Source: Mesocentrotus franciscanus
Lineage: Eukaryota; Echinodermata; Echinoidea; Camarodonta; Strongylocentrotidae
Length of the DNA stretch: 64,000 bases
Direction of reading: 5' to 3'
Assembly (NCBI GenBank): GCA_037976565.1
Contig: CP137675.1
Span: 2,675,323 to 2,739,322, forward strand
Below the pieces are notes generated by a model, which saw only the letters and a program-made list of their open reading frames with translations, was not told the DNA's origin and ran no database searches. This document shows, piece by piece, positions 46,601 through 60,500 of this stretch (position 1 is the first letter of the stretch; every line of letters begins with the position of its first letter). Made by a program: the position numbers and the translations under genes.

Positions 46601-46676
46601 ATGGCAACATTAAAAGTGCTGAAACTGTTTTTATCAACTCTGTCTCCTTTCGTCTGTTTTCCGATATTGATACAAG
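46601..46676 (+). CDS. Copy C exon 1: signal peptide
   Basis: ATG at 46601 opens 25 codons, MATLKVLKLFLSTLSPFVCF at the start, ending in phase 1 at a GTAGGT donor. The hydrophobic core contains a proline (LSPF) where copy A has leucine, which may weaken but should not abolish the signal. Confidence 0.8.
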
Positions 46677-46883
46677 GTAGGTTGCTTTCATCCATTAAAA
46701 TCCATCTAGGTGTGTGATTGTTTGTGTACAGGGATGATCATGATCGACCGACTCGATGATTTTATGAAAATGTCATTATGGTCATGTGAGCATATAATAT
46801 ACATATATATACATATATTGTTTAAGGGGTTGTCTAGCGGTTTGTACAGGTGACTAAAGAACAAACAAAAATACTTTATATAT

Positions 46884-46923
<40 letters not shown>

Positions 46924-49900
46924 AGGGAAATAAGTTTTTTTTTTACATTTTTAACCCCATGCATGTTTTGTTGTGTGTGTTTGTTTCTTTGTTTGATTCA
47001 TTATTTTTTTAAAAATTGCATTTTATAAGCAAAATGTCACCTAAATCTTGACTTCGTATAAATTCCGTAGAAAAATATTCCACATGCTTTTAGTCATAAG
47101 ATGTCACCTCTCCTGCAAAAATAGTTATCATAAGATTAAAGATTATCACCAACCTATGATTATGTGCAAAGTTTTTAAACTAATCGAAGGAAAAATGCTA
47201 AAATGCACAAGGTTTCAGATGTTGATGCTTTGTTCATTTGGCTGAAACTCTGAACTTTGGCCTTGAAATGTCAGGAGTCTTAAGAGCGCATTATTTATAT
47301 GTAATGCCGTACACAGTTTTTATTTTGAAAGCAGAATATTTTGTTAACAATTATGTTAGTGAAGATAAAGAATCTCAGGTTCCGCTTCCCGAAATCATGA
47401 TTTTTGAAACATTTCTTGCCATTGCTCCATAAGCGAAATTTAAAAAAGTATTTTGCTTAAAATGAACCATTGAGATAAGATATAATTTTGTAGGGTTGCT
47501 AAAACTTAGTTCCGTATTATCGCATATAAATTTGCTCGAGACTGTTATCTATCGTTCATATTCTCAAACTACTGGGGATACATAATGAGCTGAGAAATCC
47601 TTCCGTTCAGAAATCGAAACTTACTATACCATATATAGGCCTACTATACTACATCTTAGTCTGGGGAAAATGGCTTTGATAACGTAGGCCGATATGATAT
47701 GTGCATAATTATATAGAGCCGTTCAAAAAAGATGTACAGTACACATGACTGTGTATCATATTTGCCTATTGCTCATGCAAATAGACTCTGGTTTTATGAG
47801 TAGAATTTGAACTGTAAATTAAACGAAAAAATACTTCCGTTATTAAAAGCAAACTTTCAACGTACTTTTCCCTCCGTCGATCATGTGTTGGGGGGGGGGG
47901 ATCAGTTACAGTATGTTTACTATTGTCCTTGAAAGAAAAAAAGTGTAATGCTTGAAGGGACAAAATCTCGGTCCTTTTCAATTTATACACAGTTAATTTC
48001 CTATTCAGAAGTTTCTTGATAGCGAGAGAAATGCTTGTTTAACGTGAGACGTCTGTTTGCTTGCCTCCAGTGTAGGTGATTCGGGGGTGTCCCTATTTTT
48101 ATATTTTCTTTTATCAGGGTAATCATGAGAATGATTAGACTTCTTGCTCAGGTGCTACACTCCTTCGCATTAAATATAAACATCTTATAACCAGACGCAT
48201 GATAAAACATTGCAAATCATAATGTCCACGATCATCACAGACTGGGTTTTGACCTGTGTATTACGATTGGTAGAGATTTTATTTCATATCCCATAGGACT
48301 TATTACTGATGTAGGTTTGGTGATCAAAAAGGGAAGGAAGGGGACGCACCACTTTAAATTATAATTGGTAAACCAGTAGCCCCTACAAGAATATCAGGAA
48401 ATTAGCAAAATTAGTCAAAATAACAATTAAACGTGTGTTGTTATCACCTTAAATAGCTCTGTAGTATTCAAAAATGCAAAATACATGTAGTATTCTGAAG
48501 GAAAGATCTTCATGATGAGTAGTCGCTAACCTCCTTCGCACTTTCTGTCTGTCTATTAAGATAATATGCTTTTAATTGTTAGAATTATATTACTATATCG
48601 TTTTTTTCCGGACAGTAAGAATGATGATAGTGCTTGAATGCAAACCCCACTCCTCTCTTGGTAATAAGTTAAAACAATTAAACGCTTATACTGTTGTGAC
48701 CATATAATCTCAAAGTTTGCGTGGCCAACAAAACATATAGCCCTATAATGCACATGGTTATGCGTAAAGGGTAACTTTTTTTCCGCGGGAGGGCTCAAAG
48801 TTTCTTGCACGAATATTAGATTTCTATTGAAAATTTCCATTGAAAGTGTAACAGAATAGAATGACTGAAAAGTTGTACAAAATAATCATACTAGATACGG
48901 ACATAAAATGACAGATGGACCACACCACTGCCTCCAAACAAGGGTGCTATTGCACGAATATTGGTAATTTCACAGTTCAGGGGGAGCTGCACGTCCTGCA
49001 CCTTTGCCTATGAAATCTAAAATGCTGACTTAAAATTATGAAATTAAATGTTTTTCTTTCTTGGTCCTCGTCATTATTCGGAACTAAATGTTAATTTAGC
49101 TTAGGGAAATTAACGCTAGAACGAAATGTTTCAGTATTACAGACTGCAAATCTTTTTTCGTCTTTCTGTTTTTTTTAGGGGGGCATAAAAAAACTGTGTA
49201 CGACTAGGGGGGTTGGGATCTGCGGCAATGTTTGGGTAACCATCACCTCATATTAAAGCAGCGAGGTGGTCTATTTGTAGTTTTTTTTTCTTATATTTTC
49301 AATCGTTTATTTGCTTATATTTTCTTCTAAAGGTGTCCCACGATTGTATATTATGATTTTAAGATTATCAAGAAAGTGTGCATTTTGAATGTTATTGGTA
49401 TTATGAATATCCTATTTGTGATAAGGAATGTTCGTATCTTGAGTCAATGGAGCTGATTCTAGTGAATGCAAAGACTCTCTTCTCAGGTAAGAGCTCAGCA
49501 TGAAACGAAATGCAGCTTGTTCTACCCTGAATTTCATACCTAAAAACATTGTGTAGGTAATGTGTGTTTTTGAAAGCAGGTAGAAGTAAAATGCGTTTGG
49601 TATTTAATTAATTATCAGTTCAGAGAATTGCAACAAATTTTGCAACAATTTGTTTTCTTCACTGTAATAAAGCGAATAATTAAAGATGGAATAATCTATA
49701 AATTAAGCTCAAACATGAACATGGACTGATTTTAATAAGAATGGAATTATACCAAAAAGTTCATTTTATTACGGTTACAAATTATTTGTGCCTCTTTTCT
49801 ATAGTAAAGAACCCTGATAAGACAATATTATTCGATTAAGTATATAATATGTAGTCGTAGTCGAGTGGCTTAAAAACATGACTGGAGATGGGAAAGTCGT

Positions 49901-52900
49901 GGGTTCGAGTACTTTTGGAAAGACATTAATCTGCAATTGCCATTCTTCTCCCAAGTGTTAAATGGGTACTGGTCAGGGGCGGCCAAGCGACTTCCAAAGT
50001 GGAGGGCACCAACAAAAAAGGGCACCTACAATGGGAAATCTCAAAGCGAAAATATACAATTTTTTTGAAGACATTGGTATATACCCCTACATTGTGATTA
50101 CATTATCAGGGATGATTTCAATATTTTTTTCTTTTCATACATCATACAAGATATTGTTAAAGCATCATACTTTGCAGTCGGGTGTGATGTCTCAATATTC
50201 ATTTGCGAGCGAGCGAAGCGAGCGAGGAAAATTTTAAAGATTTGTGAGGTCGCAGTGCGAAAAGTTACATCTTATAAAGAGGAAAAAACCAATCCTGATG
50301 GGCTTATAAGCACATTCTCATAACGGAAGACTGAAAAGACCTTTGATATGTAACATATTTATATCATCTATAAATGCGGGCGAGCGTAGGGAGCGAGCTT
50401 TGGGGAAAATTGCTCTTAGTCGCTTTAAATTAGGGGCACGTTTAATGATGTGAAAAGGGGACACTTATGGAAAGGGATAAGACACTAATAAGAAAAGAAA
50501 AGGAGCACGTGCCCGCAAATTACAAAGGGTAATTATCAGAGGTGAAAAAACGAGACACAGAGACAAAAAAGCACTTATTAGAATGGGAAATCGGCATTTT
50601 TTGACGGAAAAGGGGCACCCATCAGATTTTGATAGGGGCATTTATAAGAGGTGAAAAGGGGTTAAGTCTCTTATTAGAAATGAAAAGGGGCACGTATCAT
50701 TGTTAAAAGGGAAATTATCAGAGGTGAAGGGGGCACTTATCAAAAGTGAAAAGGGCACTTGTCGTTCCTGAAACAGGGCAATTACTAGAGATTAAAAGAG
50801 GCACTTATGAGAATGAAAAATGGACACTTATTGCAAAGGAAAATGGGAACTTGTCGAAGGAAAAGGGGCACTTTTACAAAGTAATAGGGGCACTTTTCAA
50901 AGTAAAAGGGGCACCTTTCCTATGTAAAAAGGGGCACTTCTTGCAAAGTTGAAGGGGCACTATTCCGTTGTAAAAAGGGCACTTTTGTGATACTTGAAAA
51001 AAGTGCCCCTTTTTACATAGGAGAAAGGAATTCCTTGAATGCTGTGAGTACCGAAATCGGTAGCCTAGCCGTGGTATACAGGAGCGCATGTGAAGCTGCT
51101 CTTCACGCTATAGCGTAACCTAACGCCTAAGTAACTGAAAAAAGTTCACTTCAGCGGATACGCTATACACACTGATACACAACTGTTATTGAGGAGCACA
51201 CGCTAACCGTAATTTGTAGGGCAACACCCGCGAACCATTATTATAGTGGCTCTGAAGGGACATCGCGAATCACAAACTTTGAAGTGAAATTCGTGATGAT
51301 AATATGCGACAAATCGCATATTTTGTCGCGAATTTTGTGATTAATTTAGTTATCTTCTATTTCCTTTATCTCTGCTTTCTTTCTGTTTCTCCCTCTCTTT
51401 CTATATATCCCTCGCTTCTATAACCCCTCTCTCTCTCTCACATCTCTTCCTCCCTCCCCCTCATCCCTCCCCCCTCTCTCTCTCTCTCTCATCTCCTTCT
51501 CTCTTTCTCTCGTTATCCTTGTTTTGCTATAGCCAAGCTTTTCTACATTGAGGCCCAACAGTTTGATGGACACACTTAAGGATTATCAAAACATGAGTTT
51601 GAAGACTAATATTGTGATGAAAAATAAAAAATTAGGGTTTTCTGCGTACAACACAAAACCTAAATAAATTATTGGACACTCCTTCATCAATATTCGTCTT
51701 CAAACATATTTGTTTTATAAATCATTGCAGAAGTATGTGCTAAATGACATCCTCTTTCACATCATTAAACAATTTAAAGCCCCACTGTACTACTTGTAGC
51801 TACTTGCTCCCTCTATACAGAAAACAATGCCTAATCGGCGCCTGTTGGTCCCCCATGATCCTCTTTTTCTTATGTTAATTGAGAGCTGAGTTGATGAGAT
51901 AGCCACCTGTCAGTGACCTCGCTGAGTGGTCTAATCCAGGCTCATACCTGTCAACACTAGTACGGACGGCCTTTAAGTGAAATATTGCAATACATGTTTG
52001 GCCAAATTGGAGGTTCGAAGGCTTTATCTTCAAATTGTTATCATAAGTTGGTACATAAGGGCCACTAAAGTGTAACCTGCTGTAGGCCTACTAGTAGTAG
52101 TTAGCCTTATGATGTTTGTTACAGTCATCATGGCTCCCACGTACTGGAAGCTGATGACCCTTACTTACAAAGATAAGGAGCAGGCACCAAAATAGCAATA
52201 TGTTGATGTTAGATTTCATATTGAAAGCGGTATTAATCCCATTTCCATGAAATGTAGGAAGACTATTATAACGTACTGGATGAGCTTATAACTGGATGAG
52301 CAGATGAGTAACTGTGATGTAGATGCTGGACATGGTGTGGTGACGGTCAGTCCCTAGATCTCATCACGCCTAGCCTAGCCTCATGCAGCTCAGCTCCACG
52401 CACGCGCGCGCCGATAACACGAACGATACGGTCGCGATGCCCGTTCGCTGAAGTGAACTTCTTTTTCAGAAACTTAGGCGGCAGGTTACACTTTAGCGGA
52501 CTTTTCACTTTTTGCTTGGTGGATCGGTGCACGCGCTATGCATGGAAATACGCAGTATTAAAAATTATATTATCCGTTCGTATTTGAAACGTTAGTTTTC
52601 CCAAAGGGGCATGCCCTTACGTGCCTTGCTTCTCAATAGGCCATCAATTGATTTAGGTTTTGATTACTTCACTTATGTTATTGTTTAAGTGGTTTCATAT
52701 AGTACAAGTTACTTGATGGTTTGAAATCCAAGATGCATGTGGAAAATGAAAATGAGTATAGACTTACATTTAACAACTGCATTATTCATACCCCTCGTGA
52801 TTTTCTTTTCTTTTCATAACTCAAGAATGAAAGGTGGATTGGATGAATTAGGGCCTTTGTTATATACTCGTTGATGTATAAGCTTTAATATGTCACATTC

Positions 52901-55900
52901 TCAAGAAACATAGTTGGGACAAATCGTTTTTTTACATACTTAAAAAATGGCAAACTTGGTATGGGAATGAATAATTTAGTTGTTAACCGTATACTGTAAA
53001 AAAAAAAAAATCCCCTCTTGGTATTCCAGGTGAGGTTGTTCATATCACAGTGCTGACCGTGGGATACACCAATGTAGATACATCGAGCAATTTGGAGTAT
53101 CAATGTTACCGCAGTGAACCAGATAGAGATGCTTCACTATCATTTGGTCGATCAGCACCCATAACAACAGACAGATCACCACCAGCGGATGAGAGACACT
53201 CAGATGCATATCCATTCGTCAGAGTGGTGAGATTCCCTACAGGAGATGGATGGGATAGTGATGGTTTCGGTCCTTTCTACTGTGAGGCTTCTAAACCTGA
53301 TCAAGATGTTACAAGGGTTACTACATTTTTCCAACGAAATGACGGTAAGATTATTATTCCATTCATCATAATAAGTATAGGAATTCCTTATTTTTAAAGA
53401 TGTATTCTTCAATTGTAGACTATACATGATATGTGTGGTATCTTCTGATATACTTCATGTATAATCCTCATTGAAAACGATGCGATACTGTGGAAATATT
53501 TTGCGTAGAGTACAGAGACTTTAAACTGCAAGACGGTTTACTGAGGATGCAGGAGCGAGAGTGATTCAATAAAAGTGCTCCGCTTATGACGCATTCACAC
53601 TCGTTGAAGATTAATGCTTGAGAATGGCTATATTACAAAGGCTAGATATTTCACATGTATAATGTCAATGAATCTAGAGATTCTAAGTTTTAGACTTAAA
53701 TAGCACAAGTTGAGCCTGAAACAAGTCCAGTTGTGTTGATGCTGTTTATAATTATGTACATTCAAATGTTCAAAGGAAAGTCCAAATTGATTTTTACATG
53801 CAACACACTATTTGCCATGTTATAATCTTGGAAATGATCTCAACTTGTAATTGAAAAAAAATCAACAGTGAAATAAAAGAATGCAAAAGCCTATAACAGC
53901 ATACGGCTTCCTTAAGTGAGTAAATTACTAAATAGCTACGAGTGCGCGTGACCTGTAGGTACCATATGTAATGCATTAAAGTTAACTTTTTTTTATTTGT
54001 TTGACTTATCATCCCTTTTAACAGCAAAATTCATATCAAGTAATGAATCGTTTACAAAGACAGTTAATGTGAATGACACTGGAGTGATGATCAGCATGAT
54101 TAGGCGTTACGATCCAGAGGCAAGTGACAACGTGATTACTTGGAGGAAAGATGGAAGTGAGGTTCTTACATCATTTAATGGGCATACTCAGATCAGCATC
54201 CCAAACCCAGTCCAGACATCAGACCAAGGAATCTATGAGATCTACTATGATAACGAGAGGAATCAAAATAGAGGAGGACTGTACAGACTCATCGTCAGAG
54301 GTACATGTTAAAGATACTATGTCCCTTTTGCAGCCAACATCAAATTCTGTAGAACTTTGCAGGAATTATGAATATGTCATGTATGTCCTATCTGTGAAAT
54401 TTAAACGTTAGCAGTGTCCTAATATTCAAATTATGCAAGGAAACCCGTTTACTTGCTAGACTTCACTGTCAGACACTATTGAGTGACTGACTGGCTTTTT
54501 CATCTTTGGTAATAACATACATAAAATGAGCTGTAAAGGGTACATGAGCATTTGTCTACATCAATAACCCACTTCTTGTAATGGCCAAAATTAAACTGAT
54601 TGAATCTTTGCGCAGCATAAAACGTACGACCATTCGGTACAATGGTCTGAAAAATCAGACTATTACTTACTGGCTCTATAGCTCCTAAGTCGATTCGACA
54701 ACTAATAGTCGTTATTTTCCCACTTAAAGACATTTTGAAGCCCCCTTTTTTAGGAAGTTCTAAATTAGTATTGTCTTTCAAATGCCGTTGGAATTTAACC
54801 TTTTCATTTTTTTTGGCCTGCAAATGGGACTAGTACCTTTAGGTGTATTCGTGCTAAATTCAGACTGGGCTTCTTGAGCGGGGTCATTTGTTCTCCAAGA
54901 TAAAATTGTTTGTTATGATGCATGTAAACAAGTTTTGCTTCATATTTTGCCCAAAAATATTTATTTTAGATTGGTTGGATTATGCAAGTTACATGATGAT
55001 GATCTTTACAAATCCATTCATATTTTTATATTAAAGAATAAATGGATGTGAACATTATTTTCTGTAAATTGTTAGTTTAGAGCATTCTGGTAGATGATGT
55101 CCAAGTCTGATCTTTTGGGCTGACACATCACCGTAAGATGGACAGCTTGTTCCCCTTTGCAAATTTAATTTCAAAAGATGTATGAATTATTAAAATGATG
55201 AAATCCAGGTGTAACTGCATGTCATAATCTGGGATGTGATTTGTACAGAGGTGTAGTTCAAAATTCCCTGTAAATATATTCAGAATGTAACAGAGCCCGG
55301 CCAACGAAATACACTCTACGTTCGAGAACTTTATTGTTTAACCAACTTTTCAATTGTCTACTTCAATTGTTTTTTAGCCTGCTTATCTGCTATCTATTCT
55401 TATCTTTTTTTTAAAGGTAATCTTTAGTGACATGTATTTTACATAATAATTTTTTACTCTCCCTATCTCATATTAGAATGCCCTGCTGTTAAGTGGGGTC
55501 CCCCTGAGTGCTATGGTATATGTGATAAATGCTACAATGGTGGAGTCTGTGATGACAAATCTGGTCTATGTATCTGTCCTAACAACTTCAAGGGACCGAA
55601 TTGTTTAGAAAGTAAGTAGGCCTAGATTGTAGAACTTCATGTGGAATGAAGTTTTTGAGCGTCAAGTAATGCCTGGCTGGAATGCTCCCCAGGGAGTGGA
55701 GATTGTGCACACAGTGTGTGCGGGTAAGCACTACATCCAATGACCGTGGTAATAGTATGTAAAGCGCTTAGAGACATTGTATTAAGCGCTATATAAAAGC
55801 TGAATATTATTATTATTATTCATCTTTATCTCTTAATAGATGAATTGAGGAAGGCATTTCTTGACTTATTACATTGTAAATGAACAGAGTAATGTACATA

Positions 55901-57519
55901 TATTTTAAATGTTCATTTCAAATATTCTTCTACCTGCCGAGGAGAAAGAGAAATCAGAATAGTATTATACATCATGTATTTTTCAAATTTAATATATGTA
56001 CTTGTAAATCTTCATTTTACCAGGAATCGTTTGCAAGAATAATGTTGATTTATCATTTATAATTCTGTTTATAACGTATTATCTCTCATGTATTATTAAA
56101 AGTCTGTTATATAACGTGAAATGACTAAGTTTGTAAAGTGACCCTCTCTACCAGAGCTGCGGGTCATTCTACATGAACATGTATATACACTGTACATCAA
56201 ATACATCAATACAAAACATTAATGAAAAGTAATGAGCAGGGGAAAAGATTTGCTTTTGTTTCTTATTCCTTAATACCATATGAAATGTCTAAATAATGCC
56301 TAAATAAATGTCTCAAAAAATAATTTTGTATGATCGACGAACTTTGCTATCCATGGAATGGGAGGGCTTTATTTAATGTAGTAAAAACTATTATTTTTAA
56401 AAAGCATTAGACACCATTGATAATTTGCAAAGGTGATTACAGGAAAGCATCTATATTTGAAAATTATCTCATGAAATTTTATTTTTTTCATGTAATTCTT
56501 TAAGGTTTTGATTCAACAATGCAATTACATGTATTTTTTTTCTTCAGTTTGTAGAACTGATGGTGGAAATCGATTTGGGTTGAACTGCGAGTTTCAATGT
56601 TCATATCGCAGTGATGATCCCTCACAATCATGTCATGGGTATCTATTTTGCTTACCTGATCCTTTTGGATGTTCATGTGACGTCGGTGCCCATGGTCTTA
56701 CATGTAACACATGTAAGTCTTTCGATAGTCTATTAATTGTGCTCAAATTATAATAGTGAAATTACATGTATCTAAAAGGCCTAAAAGTTATCATACATGT
56801 ACATCTACAATTCTCAGAAAATCGTATTTTTTCTTGGAATATCAAAAGCACATACCATGATATATGGCTAGATTCATGAGTGAGGTCAGGCGCTGCTCAG
56901 TGGAGAAGAGAAGAAGAAGAAGAAGAGGAAGGAACAGAGGAAGAAGAAGAAGAAGGAGGAGGAGGAGGAGGAGAAGGAGAAGAAGAGGAGAAGAAGAAAT
57001 TATTGTAACATGCACAACATTTCTTTCTGATGAATGTATTGTATCTGTCCATCCTGATTTTGTATTTTGAATTCTATTACAGTATGTAGTATTGGTACAT
57101 ATGGTCCAGGATGTTCACAGACATGTCACTGTGCAGTAAGTTCATCATGTAATATCTATAGTGGAATATGTACAGGTGGATGTCAGACTGGTTGGTCTGG
57201 GGACAACTGTCAAAGTAAGTCATGATCAGCAATGATAATAAATAATATGACATAAATGCTTTCCCCAAATAAGATAAATCTGAATTTTACATGTACACTG
57301 CAGCTTTGTAATTTTTGTTATTTTGTTATTTTGTTATTTTGTTCTTGTTTAACCCCATTGCGTACAGAACCCGGTGGCTCCTGTATTATACCTCTGTGGA
57401 ATAAGATAATTAAGTAGTCAATGGGCTTACTTGAAGTTATTATATTTTGTATTTTTGTAGACAAACTCACTCTTAAGCTGTGTTTTGGAACAACTTCTCC
57501 CATATATCCCATTTGCATT

Positions 57520-57562
<43 letters not shown>

Positions 57563-60500
57563 GTAGTAGTAGTAGTAGTAGTAATAGTAGTAGTAGTAAT
57601 AGACGACTGGACGTCTTCATTGGATAACTTGTTAGCACCAGGCTAATTTGCCACGAGGTCCATTTCATGTTTTTTAATAGTGGAAATTATTTCTTTCTAA
57701 AAAATACACGAACTTATTTAGTGAAGCCACTGTTAAATTCATGAATATATGTAATAATTGAAATCAATATATAAAACAAATGTAGTCACTAGTTGCAAAG
57801 AAAATATATTTATAATGCCAACAATGATATTTTGTGAACTTCATCTAGTAGGCTATTATTTGCAAGTGCTTGCTGAATTGTTCTTTAAAATATTTTTCTT
57901 ATCATCCCCAGTTCCAGATGAATGTGAAGCCGGTTACTATGGATCTGAATGTGCTGATAAATGCAATTGCTTGAATGATGAACCATGTGATAAAGATATT
58001 GGAGAGTGCTCTGAGCAGAAGTGTGCTCTAGGATACAAAATACGCAGTGGCCAGGTCGAATGTCAAGGTAAAATGCTAGTTTTCAACAAAGGGTGTTGAA
58101 TTTTCCATATCAATCATATTCATTTATCTCGAGACTACATACAAAATGTACATACATGTATGGTACAGGTGCCAGGTAAAAATGTCAGAGGTAAAAATGT
58201 CAGAGGTAAAAATGTCAGAGGAAAAAATGTCAGAGGTAAAAATGACAGAGGAAAAAATGTCAGAGGTAAAACTATCAGAGGAAAAAATGTCAGAGGTAAA
58301 AATGTCAGAGGTAAAAATGTCAGAGGTAAAAATGTCAGAGGTAAAAATGTCAGAGGTAAAAATGTCAGAGGTAAAAATATCAGAGGTAAAAATGTCGGAG
58401 GTAAAAATGTCAGAGGTAAAAATGTCAGAGGTAAAAATGTCAGAGGTAAAAATGTCAGAGGTAAAAATGTCAGAGGTAAAAATGTCAGAGGTAAAAATGT
58501 CAGAGGTGAAAATGTCAGAGGTAAAAATGTCAGAGGTGAAAATGTCAGAGGAAAAAGTGTCGGAGGTAAAAATGTCAGAGATACACAAAAAATGTCATTT
58601 ACACGAAAAAATGTAGATCTAGGGGAAAATTGGTGCCGTCATAATATCTCAGCACTTTATCACACAAAATGTCGAGGCGTAAGCTACTGGGCTAGTCTAG
58701 ATCTATATTATATTTTATAAATGACTGTGTATTGTACTTCGTACATGTCCTGAGGATAATACAATGTGGAAAATAAATTTGAAACTTATATTTGTGATCA
58801 GGTTTGCATATATTAATTTCTATCATTTTTCGATATTTTAAATTGGTTGATGATTTAATGTTTATTTGGTTTTAAGGAAGTAGGCCTAAGTATATAGAAT
58901 ATTAAGATTGAACGAGATAAAACAGGGAATCAGTTATAAAGATCGCAGAGAAATTCCACAAATTCAGTAATTAGACCCATCTTCATGTCCATCCCAGCAA
59001 AGACTGTTATGACAAGAAAACATTAATAAAAAGACATGGATGCTTTGTCCCCCTCATTAATACTTTATTACAAAATTTTAACAAAAAATATCAAAGCTTC
59101 GCTTGAAGAATGTCAGATAGTAGGCCTACAAGTGGTAAACGTTGAGACATATCTACCCAGGTATTTTGTCCTGTGCTTTCGACCATAACACTGTGTAACT
59201 TTATATTTAAAAATCATGTTTGTGATTAAGAAACGTGGGAGAAATACAGTTTAAGTCCCTCAATTTCAACTGTTTTTTCTGCCAAATTCATGATGCATTT
59301 TGTTTAATGTGTAGACTTGTACGAATATGTACCTGCTGGAAACTGTCGTATACAGTGTATGCCAGCACTATAAATCCTGCACCAAATATCCTTCAAACAA
59401 TATTATCATGTATACAAGCAGTATCATGATGCTATAAATGTGTACAGTAAAACTATGTTTCTGATATGTAACTCATGAATAAATATTTGTCAATTTCAGA
59501 GTTTGATCTCTCACAGCAAATAAATATAGAACGATGTAGCTTTAAACAGAACCTCTGCTAAGCGCGCGCTTATCTGGAATGTGATGGTGCGGTTAGCATT
59601 TGATGTACATGTAACATAAATGGCGGCTTTCTGCTTTGTATCAGAGTATCAAAGCTGCTTATTGATGTTCTCCCAGACTATTTATAACAGTGATCGACGA
59701 TCAACTCTTTGCAAAGCGCGCTTCTCTGGAATGTGATGGTGCGGTTAGCATTAGATGTAACATGGGCGGCTTTCTGCTTTGTATCAAAGTATCAAAGTAT
59801 CAAGCCCACAAGAAAGTGAAATTGTTGGAAATATGTATTTGTAGGAAATTACATTTTATAGTAGTCATTGCCACGCTGTTAAAATGTCCATCAATCTTCA
59901 GAAGGGACGGTGAAGTGGGGAGGGGGTGATGACTCACAGCGTGATATCTTATCCGCTTTTCTTGGGGGGCTGTGATGACTTTTCTTTTTATTTAATGATT
60001 ACACCATCGAGCCACAACTCGCCCTATACTTCATAGCCAAACTACTCGATTTTAGACATTCTTTTTTTCAAGAAGTTTGCTCAGTGTACCAGTATCACTT
60101 GCTTAGACAAAGGCATATGAGGGGAGGCAGCCGGGTCACTATGCCCCAAAAGAAGGATACACCCCCGTCTCCCCTCGGCAATAATCGGGCAAAATGTCAC
60201 AATTTCGGGCAGAAAGGTAAATAAAAGTTAAAGAAAGAAGAAAATAAAGCAGCGCTGAAATTAATGACTGGAGAGAATCGTTCGTTATATCTTTTCGATA
60301 AGCCTAATATACAACCATTACCAATATTCAACCTGTAACATGCTTTAAAAAAAAAATTTACCTCTAACATTTTTACCTCTGACAATTTTACCTCTGACAT
60401 TTTTACCTCTGACATTTTTACCTCTGACATTTTTACCTCTGTCATTTTTACCTCTGACATTTTTTCCTCTGACATTTTTACCTCTGACATTTTTACCCCT

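Larger units (their letters stand above)
46677..53029 (+). other. Copy C intron 1, with three insertions relative to A
   Basis: The 6.35-kb intron is collinear with copy A intron 1. It has extra blocks at about 48327-49525 (holding an FN3 exon relic), 49975-51010 (GGGGCACTT degenerate repeats) and 51090-52508 (inverted-repeat element). AT microsatellite lies at 46860-46925. Confidence 0.7.

Noticed and set aside
58124..58720. Open frames of 150-190 codons with repeated MSEVK, GKNVR or SDIFT units (also 60197-60683)
   Set aside because: A 15-bp tandem repeat is a multiple of three and stays open in several frames on both strands. It is the arm of a transposon, not a protein gene.
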